64,000 bases of DNA from Capronia americana (Eukaryota > Ascomycota > Eurotiomycetes > Chaetothyriales > Herpotrichiellaceae), in contig JADWQD010000005.1 of the NCBI GenBank assembly GCA_016110215.1, positions 806,001-870,000 on the forward strand, given 5' to 3'. Each line of letters opens with the position of its first letter. Position 1 is the stretch's first letter. Below are positions 38,621-49,200 of the stretch, in pieces. The translations under genes were made by a program, and so were the position numbers. The notes under the pieces are model-generated. The model ran no database searches. It saw nothing but the letters and a program-made list of their open reading frames with translations, and was not told the DNA's origin.

Positions 38621-39922
38621 TCAATAGATATCCCACAATGATATTTTGCCATCTTTCCCGCCAGCGGCAAGCCAGTGTATCCGTCGAGCTTTGTCTTCTC
38701 GTTGTTGTTTGATAAGGTCGAGGGCGCTCATGGGTTTCGATATGTCGGTAGAACGGCATGATGGTGTAGTGTCGGGGGAAGATGCGGGCTCCTCTGACCG
38801 CTTGTCCACGTCGACATCGTTCTCAGAGCCGACATCTGCAACCGCTGTCGAGTAGACTCCCACTTTATGCCACTTCAGAACCGCCAATTCTTTCATCGTC
38901 TTGTACGAGTAAATCCGGACGCGTCCGTCCCAGCCCGCCGTCGCAAAGATCTTGCCATCAGACCGAATGCTGAGACCTTGTTGGCCGGCATGTTTTGTGT
39001 CAACGGCCTTTTCGGGTTGCGTCTCCTTGACCCCTGTCTCGAAGAGAGTGGGCAAGGAGAACTTTGCGACGCAGGCATCAGCGCTCGAGGTCAGAAAGTG
39101 TGTTTTACGAGGCCCAATCTTGAGGGAGAGGACAGGTTGTACATGTGGCTTGCTGACCATGACTTTCTGCCATTGGTCCGCCTGCGTAGTATCGTTCAGA
39201 TCACCACGATGTACATGCACCATGACCCGGCCGTCTTCGTAGCCTGAAGCAAGAACGAGTGTCGACGAAGGCTCGTCTTCCCTGCGGCAGAGCGAAACCG
39301 CCATGACCATACCTGTCGGGTTATCCTTGTCGGACCGAATCTGCGACATTCTCTTCTCAGATGGAAGCTGGAAGATGTCGATACCACCCGAGTCGAGACC
39401 ATTAGGTGAGGCGATCAGTTGCGAGGGCGCCTCCCGCGCCGCATCCTCCGCAGCATTTTCACTGCACATAGAGAAGGCGCAGAAGTTGAGGGCACTGACG
39501 GATACTGAATGCAGGAGCCACGGCTGAGGTGAATCTGATGCTGAAATGGCCGCTTCGGCAGGGAGTTGTCTGCTTAAGCTGGCCAGAGCATCGGGTCGAA
39601 CCTGCCAGACGCGGAGTTTATGATCCCTTCCGTGGCTAGAAAGGCCGTTATGATACGATCTCAGTTGCCCTGCTGCGGAATATGAAAGAGACATTGCTTA
39701 CCTGACCAGCCTGTCCTCGGCCCAGTGCTGGATCTGTAGGATTCCTGACCCGTGCGCTTTCCACACCGCGACCGGTCGCTTGGATGATAGACTCCATAGA
39801 ATCATCCATCCGTCGCTGTCGCCTGACGCTAGGAACGAATTACCGGCATAGAAATGAAGAGCGTGAACGGGCGCTTCGTGGCCTCGCAAGATATAGGCTG
39901 GAACTGCTGGCCCACGTTCCAT
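38621..39922 (-). CDS. ASA1: ASTRA-associated WD40 protein Asa1
   Basis: 411 residues from exons 39922..39702 and 39635..38621. The 66-nt intron (donor GTAAGC, acceptor TTTCTAG) joins L-V-S-H-G-R-D-H-K-L-R-V-W-Q. Asa1 belongs to the ASTRA complex, with Tra1, Rvb1/2 and the Tel2-Tti1-Tti2 chaperone, which handles PIKK-family proteins. WD repeats start right at the N-terminus (I-L-R-G-H-E-A-P-V-H-A-L-H-F, L-A-S-G-D-S-D-G-W-M-I-L-W-S) and end with S-I-R-S-D-G-K-I-F-A-T-A-G-W-D-G-R-V-R-I-Y and A-A-G-G-K-D-G-K-I-S-L-W-D-I-Y. A charged, low-complexity insert precedes the last blade, as in other fungal Asa1 proteins. Convergent with PAN6. Confidence 0.9.
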
Positions 39923-40245
39923 GGTGTCGTTGAGCTAGGATTCCGCTAAAATGATACGACACCCAAGTATGGATGTAATCAGTGATGGTTCTGCGGCATG
40001 TTTATCTCCAAAATTACAATTACAATCACGAATGAAACATGTCGTGATAGGTGTTTCTGCAGGTTCGAAATTCCTAGAGAGACCACTTCTTCCACGGTAG
40101 TAACATGGAAGAGGGCCAAGAGTCTGGTCTACGGCTGAGAGTGAGTTCTCATCCAAAAGTGCCGTTGCTGCAGCCAAGGAGCGACATGGTCTCATTCTGC
40201 TCAACATCACCTGTCTATATCTGCCTCGCATTGTGCTTGCATTCA
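39923..40245. other. spacer: ASA1 promoter and MFS carrier 3' UTR
   Basis: 323 bp between two minus-strand genes. The open frame crossing it is not protein-like. Confidence 0.35.
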
Positions 40246-42060
40246 TCATAACATATACCGAAAACCCTTCCCTCCGATGGCTTTCCTCGAACGCCCAATC
40301 AAAGTCTGTTCAGCATCCTCATCTCCCCTGCCACCTTCCTCTTCCTCTTTACTCACCAACTCATACTCCCCACCCAACCCATTCTCCCCACCAGTGACAA
40401 AACCGTTCTTCTTGTTCTCCCTCCAGAGCAATAATCTCAGCACCCCTGCCAACCCCGCCACACCCACTGCCATGAAGCCTGCACAAACAGCCATGCCTGA
40501 GACATAAAAGGGTCCGTGGCTCTCCGGGAACAAATGCACGCCAATCAACGGCCCACACTGTCCGACGATATTCAAGATCGTCAGTCCCGTCCCTTTGCCT
40601 GTAGTTGTGGCTTGGTTGTTCAACGTCCACGTGATGATAAGGGTGACAGAGGAGAATAACCCCATCGCCGCGCCGAACACAGCGACGTAACGGATCGTTA
40701 TACTCCCCGCCTCGCCCAATTCTTCATGGAGGTAGCCTGCAACGGCAATCCCGGCGTAAGAGAAGGCGCTGAGGAGTGCCACGCCGATAAGAAACAAAGA
40801 CCTTGAGTCGGTAATCTTGTCGCTATATCGACCGATGAGCAGGACGAAAAAGAAGGCGAACAGGTAGGGTGGAGCCGCAAGAGCTTGCGATGCCAGCGGG
40901 GAGAAGGACATGCTGTTGATTATGGTGGGCAGGAAGACCGGCAAAGAGCTGAACGAGACGTTGACACTCAGGAACATCAGAGCCGTGAGGTAGGATTTTG
41001 GATCCAAGACTGTGGTCAGGACTTCTTTAACATGAAGGCGTTGAGCCAAGGTCGCACTCGCGCCCGAAGAGGTGCTGTCGTGGGAGAGCGCTGTAGATTG
41101 TTCAGCTTGCAGCCTCATGACCGCAACCTTTCTTTCCCTGGCGTTCAAGTACCTGGCCTTGGCAGGGGCATCTGGGATCCAGTACCACGCTGCTACGGCG
41201 GTGAAAATACTTGGGAACCCTTCCACCAGGAACAATGCTCTCCATGGTGCAATGGGCCCATTCTGACTCAATTTGACGATTAGCCACGCCAGCGAACTTG
41301 CGAAGCTGGTCGCCAGTGGTGCAGCGGAGATCTGTAGTCCGACGCGATAGGCAAGTTCCGAGCGCTTGTAAAAGAATGTCATATAGAACGGCACGCCAGG
41401 GCCGAATGCTGCCTCGGTGATCCCCAGGAAACCTCGCAGGATGAGGAGTTGGCCAAAGGAGGTTGTTAAGCTTTGTAGGCTGGCCACAAGACCCCATGAT
41501 AGTACACAGAGGGAGATGTACATATGGGCCGGCAGAAGGCGGTATAGCAAAATCATCCACTCGAAGCCAATATACGTGATGTAGAACGCGGTCAAAAGCC
41601 AATCATACTGTGAAGACGACAAGGACAAATCCTTTTCGAGTCCTGCGATTCGCGCGTTCCCTATATTGGAGCGGTCAAGGAAACTCAGCATATACAACAA
41701 GCCCAGAAACATGACGAGTTTGCGGTCAAGCTTGCGTATGACGGCCGCTTCTTCCTCGTCTGTGTAGTCTTTGGACTGTGTCGCAGTGCGTCTTAGCCGA
41801 CGTGTCTTATATAACTCTTCCTCCTCGTCCTCGCTGTCAGTGTCGGAAAGTTCATCCTCTGCTGCTGACAGCTTGCCATGAGGAGAGTGAGGTTGCAGCT
41901 TCCGCAGCTCGACCGTCTCACCGTCGATCTCGCGCGACGTTCGCATCCGTGCGACGGGAGAGTCGTTGTCGTCAAGATCTTGATTCATCCTGCTAGGTAC
42001 AATGTGTCGTGAGCTCGAAGGTGCTTGATTGCCGGTGGTGACAGAAGTTGAGGACGACAT
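40246..42060 (-). CDS. MFS transporter of the Dal5-type anion:cation symporter family
   Basis: 604 residues from ATG 42060. A 110-residue acidic cytosolic N-terminus precedes twelve hydrophobic spans. The first span and loop read M-L-S-F-L-D-R-S-N-I-G-N-A-R-I-A-G, the signature of the Dal5/ACS family, followed by Y-I-T-Y-I-G-F-E-W in span 2 and R-G-F-L-G-I-T-E-A-A-F-G-P-G-V in spans 4-5. A Gly-rich span 11 (G-Q-C-G-P-L-I-G-V-H-L-F-P) and an acidic tail follow. Family members import allantoate, nicotinate, biotin, pantothenate or other carboxylates. The substrate cannot be read from the sequence. PAN6 is nearby, but that alone does not justify calling it a pantothenate carrier. Confidence 0.9.
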   Translation of the reverse strand: MSSSTSVTTGNQAPSSSRHIVPSRMNQDLDDNDSPVARMRTSREIDGETVELRKLQPHSPHGKLSAAEDELSDTDSEDEEEELYKTRRLRRTATQSKDYTDEEEAAVIRKLDRKLVMFLGLLYMLSFLDRSNIGNARIAGLEKDLSLSSSQYDWLLTAFYITYIGFEWMILLYRLLPAHMYISLCVLSWGLVASLQSLTTSFGQLLILRGFLGITEAAFGPGVPFYMTFFYKRSELAYRVGLQISAAPLATSFASSLAWLIVKLSQNGPIAPWRALFLVEGFPSIFTAVAAWYWIPDAPAKARYLNARERKVAVMRLQAEQSTALSHDSTSSGASATLAQRLHVKEVLTTVLDPKSYLTALMFLSVNVSFSSLPVFLPTIINSMSFSPLASQALAAPPYLFAFFFVLLIGRYSDKITDSRSLFLIGVALLSAFSYAGIAVAGYLHEELGEAGSITIRYVAVFGAAMGLFSSVTLIITWTLNNQATTTGKGTGLTILNIVGQCGPLIGVHLFPESHGPFYVSGMAVCAGFMAVGVAGLAGVLRLLLWRENKKNGFVTGGENGLGGEYELVSKEEEEGGRGDEDAEQTLIGRSRKAIGGKGFRYML

Positions 42061-43883
42061 AGTGGGGTAATAGCTGGATTCAAGATGGTGCCAGTGAATA
42101 GATCAGCACTTCCATAGATGTTGGCAGGTAGATTGAAGCCGCCAGAGTCAGCCCATTTGAACGAAGGTGGGACGAAGCAGAAGCATGCTGACCGCCAGGC
42201 CAACGATCGCAGACTTGTCAACGCAGTTTACCCATCGCTAAAAGCCCGTGTGTTGGTGAGGGAGACTCTGACGAGTTCCATTGAGCTGGAGACGTGGAGG
42301 CCGTGAACGGGGATTGTGCGGGGAGGAAGGTTTGACGAGCTGCTTCTACTCGTAAGTGGGAGTGCGCAGCCTTTTCAACAGCTTGATATCCAGCTCCAAC
42401 GATATTACGAAGGGAAGTAAAAAATGTTCTTGTGCCGCTTGAAGGGCTACGGAAGAGGTGGCCCGTACTCTGAGATCGTTGCGCTTGCGAGGCATCGTAC
42501 CTAGGTATTCAAGAAGCCTGCTCCATTGCCACCCAACGCTTCGATTTGATCCATTGCCGTAGGTACGAACAGGTCGGGGCACTGGGTACAAGGGCGTACA
42601 GGGTCGCAACTGGGGCCAGATCACCGCAACAGTTCTAGCTAGAGCCAAAGATCCGAAGAACGTCGTCGATGTACTTGGTACACCCACCGCCATAACTGTA
42701 CAGGCATTGTAGCCTCCCTGTCGAGATGGGGAGCCTAGGAGACCGTGCCGAGCACTGTCCACCGATCAAAGGACGGCTGTTGAATTGTCGCCCAAAGCCG
42801 TAGCTTTATGTCCGCTATTCATCGTGCAGTCAATGGCTGGACAAGCTGGAGCAGTCCTCGATGGGGGAAACATATCTGGGCCAAGAAATGCCAATATATG
42901 CGAAATAGCCTCCAAATCCTTTACTGACGATATACGGAGTACTAACGCGCCTGAAGCTCGGCGCAGGAACGGGCACCCCCTTAGTAAGCCTTGGGGTCGC
43001 CCTTGCTTCCCTCCCCACCGTCCACTTTTTGCAGCGATCAACCGAGATCGACAATCTTGCGGAACTCGGAAGATGACACCACGTTTGCCACTGAAGTACG
43101 AGTATGCAAGACACCGTCGAACTTCAACTTCAGCTTCAGCTTTTGACTGCATCAGGGTTCCTAAATAAAGACTCTATCAATGACAAGTGACTCCTGTGGT
43201 AGGCCAAGACCGTAGGGCGCCTTTCTCTCGAATCGCTTTCTCCTGGTTTCAACTCCTGTTCCATCACCGGCTACAGAGCCCGTCATGGGGAAAGGTCCAA
43301 TGCGATGGACCACACCACGCGAATGTCACCTTACATCTCAGTATATTCGTGCTAGTGCTAGCCCGTCTCTGGATCGGATATGAGCTATGATGAAATTTCC
43401 AGCAGGCGATCATTTCACTGGTGACTGGGCTCCTCGTCCAGGGGCTCCGACGCGGCAGCAGCCAATTTCCCGATTCGATGAAACACGGGGTCGCAACGGA
43501 GGCTGAGCAGGTCAACGACGTCCACAGCTGAATTTTGACTCGAAATGCACGGTTCCATTGATAAAACTCAACTTGAGCCCTTGCTTGCTCGCCTCTGTCC
43601 GCTCCTTTGCTGGTTGTTCATCTTTCACCATCTTCAGCTGGTCTGTCGTTCTATACATTTGCTGCTTCTCAGTCACTCATTTGACCCCAACCTTGAATTC
43701 CCACACTCACGCTCACTATACCATAAAGTACTTGTGTAAAGTCGGAATATTATTCTCGCTCCAAGATACATACCGCCAACGCCCATCGACTGATTGAGCT
43801 TGGATTTCCTTGAGGATCTTGACTCCTGCGACGTAAAAAGAACCAGCCGTCAACACATTCAAATTCAACAATCAACCACCAAC
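42061..43883. other. long divergent spacer between the MFS and KRE9-like genes
   Basis: 1.8 kb with short frames on both strands and no recognisable product. It contains an exact TACGGAGTA palindromic-type motif at 42933-42941, also present at 16411-16419. The 43560-43880 part is pyrimidine-rich, consistent with the leader of the downstream secreted protein gene. Confidence 0.4.
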
Positions 43884-44946
43884 ATGCAGTCGTTCCTCCT
43901 TCTGGCCGCCGGGTTGGCGACCGCGGCCCACGCCTTCACTCAGCCTAAAGATCAGACATGGGGCGCCCTGCTCACTCCAGACACGTCCAACGTACGAGAC
44001 TCCCCGTCCCAAGCCTTTTGTGTCCAAAACTGACGAGCTTTACCCTCCAGTCCGTCACCCAGGGCAAAGACTTCAGCGTGACCTGGGACCCGGCGAGCCA
44101 TCCGACCGACGGCGTAACAGTCAGCCTCGTGCTCTGCCACGGGCCTGGCTCCAACTGCGTGCTCGCCGATAGTGCCATCGCAGAAGGGATCCCCGCGGCC
44201 CAAAAGTCCTTTGACTGGAAAGTGCCCTGCGACCTCGCGCCCGGCACGCAATCGACCACCACCGGCTACGGCATGCTGATCATCGTCGACGGCACGGGAG
44301 AATTCCAATGTAAGTCATTCTGCCATCCTGCCACCTGCTGGTATGCCAACCAGAACGGGGGTTGGGCAACTCAAAACACGTCATGGGTGGGTAAACGGGT
44401 AAAGTAAGTTTGTGAGCTAACACCATCTGAAACCCAGACTCGACTCAGTTCTCCGTGCTCGAGAACGACGCGTGCGCGAGCTCGGACTCCACATCGTCGA
44501 GCCCTGCCTCGTCTCCCACATCCGCCTCTGCTTCTGCCTCCGGCTCCGTCACCACAACCGTCAGCTCGAGCGGAGGCTCCTCCGTCGTGATCGGACCCCC
44601 GGCATACCAAACCGGCTCGTACAGCTGGGGCAGCTCGGGCAACTGGTCCACCACCGCGTCTCCGACGGCCACCAACTGGGGAACCGTGCCTGGCACCACA
44701 CTCATCGTCTCCACCTCCGGCTCGCTGGTCTTCACCTATGACGGTTCTACATATGCTACAGGGACCATCACTGCAACCGCTACCGAAAGCACACTCGGCT
44801 CTGCGGCTGCGGACACGACCGGGGTCTCTCCAACTGCCTCGGGCCCGGCCGCAGGCACATCGCCGTTCGCTGGCGGTGCCGGTCAGCTCGGATCCAGCCT
44901 TGCTGGTATGGTTATTGTGGGCGCCGTTGCCGTGTTCGCACTGTGA
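43884..44946 (+). CDS. Ser/Thr-rich GPI-anchored KRE9/KNH-domain wall protein
   Basis: 291 residues from three exons: 43884..43991, 44051..44309 and 44438..44946, with introns of 59 and 128 nt (donors GTACGA and GTAAGT, acceptors TCCAG and CCCAG). Signal peptide M-Q-S-F-L-L-L-A-A-G-L-A-T-A-A-H-A, then an N-terminal immunoglobulin-like Kre9/Knh1-type domain: F-T-Q-P-K-D-Q-T-W, G-K-D-F-S-V-T-W-D-P and conserved cysteines. A Ser/Thr-rich, probably O-mannosylated stalk follows. The C-terminus ends in a hydrophobic tail (G-M-V-I-V-G-A-V-A-V-F-A-L) with small residues before it, fitting GPI attachment. Such proteins sit on the plasma membrane or wall and are linked to beta-1,6-glucan assembly in yeast, but for filamentous fungi the role is largely unproven. 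Confidence 0.88.
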
Positions 44947-45288
44947 AGAGGAGTTTGAAATAATGTGGAGCGGGAAGCATGTGACGGTGGAACGGCAGTA
45001 GATTCGCGTGATTAATGTCAATTCCGTGGGTGCACATACTGTATAATGTAGTACCAAATACCACGAATTGCGAACAAAGACGCCTTGACTTACTAGACCA
45101 GCTAGTGGTCAAAGCCCCGAGATCTCATAATGCCACCATAATGTCCTAAATTTCATCATCCCATGTGTCTCGTTCTTTATATCACTTCGTGATATCAGTC
45201 GTGGGTAGGGCCGTTCATTTCATTTAGAAAGTCGTGTCAGATCCATGTGTTTCCGGTTCGGAAACCATCATCAAGATGTACTTCCCGC
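44947..45288. other. convergent 3' spacer
   Basis: 342 bp between the KRE9-like gene and the Pro/Gln-rich gene, presumably 3' UTRs. Nothing else recognised. Confidence 0.35.
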
Positions 45289-46239
45289 TCACTCCCGATA
45301 CGCAGGCGGTGGAGACCTCATGTCCATACCCTCATCGCCATACCGGCCGGAGAAGGAATTCGACTTCCCTCTCCCGGCCTTATCATCCCCATATGGTCTA
45401 TACCGGCCCGGTGTCTCAGAATCCAGCTCCGCATACCCTTGCGGGATCATCGGCGCTTGTTGTATTGCAGGGATGACGTTAATCTGCGGCTGGGAGTAAC
45501 TATACGGACCGTGATCCCCGCCATACGGCTGAGTATGCTGTGGCATCGGCGGTTGTTGCTGCGAAGGCATTGAATTCTCGCGTTGTCGCTCGTACGAGTT
45601 TTGTCGGCCACCTTCGTAGTATTCTCTTGCTTCACCGGCTTTCTTCGAGTCGCGGGGCATTTCTGGTGGGAACATGTCGTGTTGGACTTTGCCTGTTTTC
45701 AAGTCGATGTGTACGCCGGGCGGGGGATAAAAGGAGTTCGTTTGTGGTCGTTGCAGAGGCGGTGGGACGAAGGTATTCTGTCCATTTGTAGGAGGGCCGC
45801 TTTGCCATTGCGGCGGAGGTTGGGGCGGTCGCTGTTGCGCCATCTGTTGCTGGTGAGGCGGACCTTGTGGCCACGTGGGATAGCTCTGCGGCGGGCCTGG
45901 TTGGGGCGGCGGCGGACCTTGTTGAGGACGAGGCCACATTGAGGCAGCAGTGGCTGCCATGGCTACCGGCAACATTTGCGGTCTGTTCTGCAGCGGAGGG
46001 GCACTATACGGTCGCGGGGGACCCTGTTGAGGCGGAAGGAGTTGTTGCTGCGATGGCCGGCTTGGGCGGCTTGGAGGCGAGTCATCGTGGCGATGGGGTC
46101 GATGATGGTCTTCGCGAGAATGATGTCTCCGCCTTCTTCGCCGCTCGCGCTCCTTCTCGTCCTCCTCTTTGCTGTCATTGTGAAGTTCTTTCAGCAGGTA
46201 GCCTGCCGCGACGATTTCAAGACCACCTAGGATGACCAT
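45289..46239 (-). CDS. Pro/Gln-rich protein with N-terminal hydrophobic segment, function unknown
   Basis: 316 residues from ATG 46239 (M-V-I-L-G-G-L-E-I-V-A-A-G-Y-L-L). The frame is open further upstream but without an ATG. Residues 1-18 are hydrophobic and could insert in a membrane. They are followed by an extremely charged block (E-R-E-R-R-R-R-R-R-H-H and His/Arg/Asp repeats, about 25-55), then a long Pro/Gln/Gly-rich region with P-P-P-Q-P-G-P-P-Q motifs. A short non-repetitive patch, V-H-I-D-L-K-T-G-K-V-Q-H-D-M-F, may be the conserved core. The C-terminus ends P-P-P-A-Y-R-E; P-P-x-Y-like motifs are potential WW-domain ligands. I do not recognise the family. Confidence 0.7.
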   Translation of the reverse strand: MVILGGLEIVAAGYLLKELHNDSKEEDEKERERRRRRRHHSREDHHRPHRHDDSPPSRPSRPSQQQLLPPQQGPPRPYSAPPLQNRPQMLPVAMAATAASMWPRPQQGPPPPQPGPPQSYPTWPQGPPHQQQMAQQRPPQPPPQWQSGPPTNGQNTFVPPPLQRPQTNSFYPPPGVHIDLKTGKVQHDMFPPEMPRDSKKAGEAREYYEGGRQNSYERQRENSMPSQQQPPMPQHTQPYGGDHGPYSYSQPQINVIPAIQQAPMIPQGYAELDSETPGRYRPYGDDKAGRGKSNSFSGRYGDEGMDMRSPPPAYRE

Positions 46240-49200
46240 AGCTGCGAGCTGGTGCTCTCGTTGTGATCGGATGTGTATGTCGTAGACGAGCGCAGTGCAA
46301 AGATCCAATCTGTTCAAGAGTAGTTGCGAAGTCAGAAGAGGAGGCCAGGCTGCGGTCTGCAATGACTGATGACTGCTCCTCTCCCCGCAGATGTGGCTAG
46401 CTGAGTGGCTGTGTCCAGAATGCTCGAAGCGCTCAGCTGCGGCTGACTTGCCTGCTCTAAATTTGACATGGTCACGGGACTGGAAGCTTGTAATTGCCTC
46501 ATTGCGCCTAGCTTGCCAAGGTTTGATTTCCTAGAGCTTAAACCTGGGAAGTCCTCTGAACTCCTCGACCACTTGGATCCATTGTCACTTCAGGGCCATG
46601 ATTGGAAAGCACGGAACGACACAATCAGGACAGAGTCATGGTGATACATGAGGGCTTCCTGGAACAAAGAGATTTGTCTAGAATGCCCAAGATGGTGGAC
46701 CAACGGCATGACGGAGGGGAAGCCTGTGCAATGCAGAGTAAGTACGTAGGAAGAAATACCTGGTTGCCATGCGGACTGAATATTCCCTCTTCTGTATATT
46801 AGATTACCTCTTGCAGAAATCCGTCTCCAGCAGATTGGGTATGTCGCTGTATATCCATGTTTGCTCCTGGCTTCCCACATAATTCTGCTACTCTCGAGAA
46901 ATTCGCAATACTTTTGTTCCGGTGACCATCGAATAGAATACGTACAGGCATGCTAGTGACGGTGGGACTAGTCAACTCTCTTCGAGTGCTTAACGGAGAT
47001 GATGCTCGGGACATCAGAGACCTCGGGCCGAGCAAATGATCGTAGACCTGCCCGTCTCCGTGGCCGACGCGGAAATACTGTGCCCCTAACTTCTACCATT
47101 ATAAAACATCGGAAATGTGAGGGCCGAGTCGATCTCCGCCGGGCTGTTGCGCAGTCGTGGTCACAACAATATCGAAGGCAAGCAACCGAGACGAGAGTCA
47201 TAGGACCTATCGCCGTCGACAACTAGAGCAAGTTGGTGGAAACTTGACACCAGCAGGGCAATCACGGTGCCCTGGGCTACAAAGTGCGCAATTCCAGACG
47301 CAGGGAACCAGTTGGGAGACACGGTCGCAGCACCACATCGAAAACTGGAAGGGGTCGGATCCGACATTCTCGCATGTCCAGTAGATTGACGTGCCCTGCT
47401 GGCACTTGTTCGATGGAGCTCTCCCAAGATCACCGAGCCTGAAAGACGGGCTTCAGCCGTTTCAAGGTGAGTATCGTTGCGGATCCTTGTGCGCTCAGCA
47501 ACTGGATCTGTCGAGATTGAATGATAAACTATCGAGGCAAAGCCAATGATTAGCGTCCCCTCCTAGGGAATGAACAGTATATCAAGCTCGTCATATGGCA
47601 AAGATTAATAAGCCTACCGAAGTACTTCTTCACAGAGCGGAGTACAACTTGGTTGCCAGGGAACCAACACGCTGTCACCGATGTGTGCTGGAGCTGGAAG
47701 GATAGAACCACTCTGACAGGCGCCCCGTTATGCGTCCAGGGACTTCAGACTTCCACCAATGATGGCATTGGTGATCACTCACCCACTGTAGAATACCTTT
47801 CATGGACTTCAATTAGCGACTGACTTGCCTTGCCTGTGCGGGTGCGCTGAACAGAGGTTGTGCATTAGGTATCTCCGGATCCGGGTATCTCTCACAGCAG
47901 ATGGCGGACGCTGAGGAATGTGAAAGTATTCATGGGTGAGGCCTCCAATCACTATTCCAATGCGGCCAGACAAAGGGCAATGCATGTTAGGCGCGCACAA
48001 GGCCCGTGAATCTCACCTGTAGCCTTGGCACACAATCACCATGAACGAACACGAGTTGTAGACACAAAAAGTCGACATAGAGTCGAACTATACATAGCAA
48101 CAAAGAATATGGCTAAGGTAAAAAGCAAAAAGTCGATCACCCACATCGAGCCTGAAACTTCGCATATCTTGCCAGTGTGTAATCTCACGCCGCCAACTCC
48201 GGGTGGAAATGTCTCTGCAGAATTGCTTCCCTCAAGTGTAATTTCCATTGCTTAACGTCCACTAGCATCGTGGTTTACACACACGAGTAGAAGAACGACC
48301 CGAAATTCCGAGCAAGGCACAACTGAACAAGTGGGAGTGTGAAGCGACGTCCACAGGCTCAAGGCAACCTCCTAACTTTTCGACCGTGATAGTCGCTCAA
48401 AAATGTGCGCTTGTTACTCATATCGGTACTATATCTGCACGTGACTCTCTAACCATCGGTATCCTTTGCTCCGAGATTCATAAGCTGGCACTGGCCACAA
48501 CTCCAGCTTCGCTCTAATAGGTACCGAGTAATTACACACTCTCCGTACGGTCAAGGGCTCAAGGAGCTCGACATTTGTTTAGTCATTCGTGATAAGGATT
48601 TCTTCCACAACTCCGACTCCATCCGCACGAGATCATTTCCGGTACCCAGTGTAATGATGTGCCTACTGTGCCGCATCGAAACTGGGGTACCCCTGATACA
48701 TCCAGGATGCTTCTCACAGGTGTAGTTCCGTTCCGAATATTCCTGAGCTGGCAGCGAAGAAAAAGATATACTTTACAGGAGGTATATAACAAATATACCT
48801 TGTTATCTAGGACCAAAGCTAGATCGGTACGATAGGAAGGACTTACTGAGTAAGGCATATGATAAAGTAAGCTCCCTCTTCTTCCATCTTCATTTATTAG
48901 CAACCTTTGGTCACTTCGAAGATATCAGTCAAAGCAGAGCATCAGCATCACAGCCTTAGACCTCGCGTGCCTCGCTACCTCCTTCTTCTGCCGGAAACTC
49001 ACCCGCCACCATGAATCGCGGCTGCGGAATTAGGGATGTCATGCCCCAATTTTTCAACCAGTCTAGGAGATATGGACAAGCTTCATTGGCGGAATCAGCG
49101 CTGGACTGCGGCGTTCTGACGCCACATGAGCACCCCGCGTTCGTGCGCGTGCCTGCCCCTCGTCTTCGTTTGTTGTTGTTTTCCCCCTCCATGGCTTGCC

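Noticed and set aside
40246..42060. MFS carrier as a pantothenate transporter because PAN6 is near
   Set aside because: Dal5-family substrates are diverse and the two genes are not adjacent or co-oriented; proximity is weak evidence.
48956..49192. 79-codon ATG frame with basic patch, minus strand
   Set aside because: Too short and unsupported; an internal donor exists, but no convincing second exon was found. Kept only as a remark in the spacer entry.
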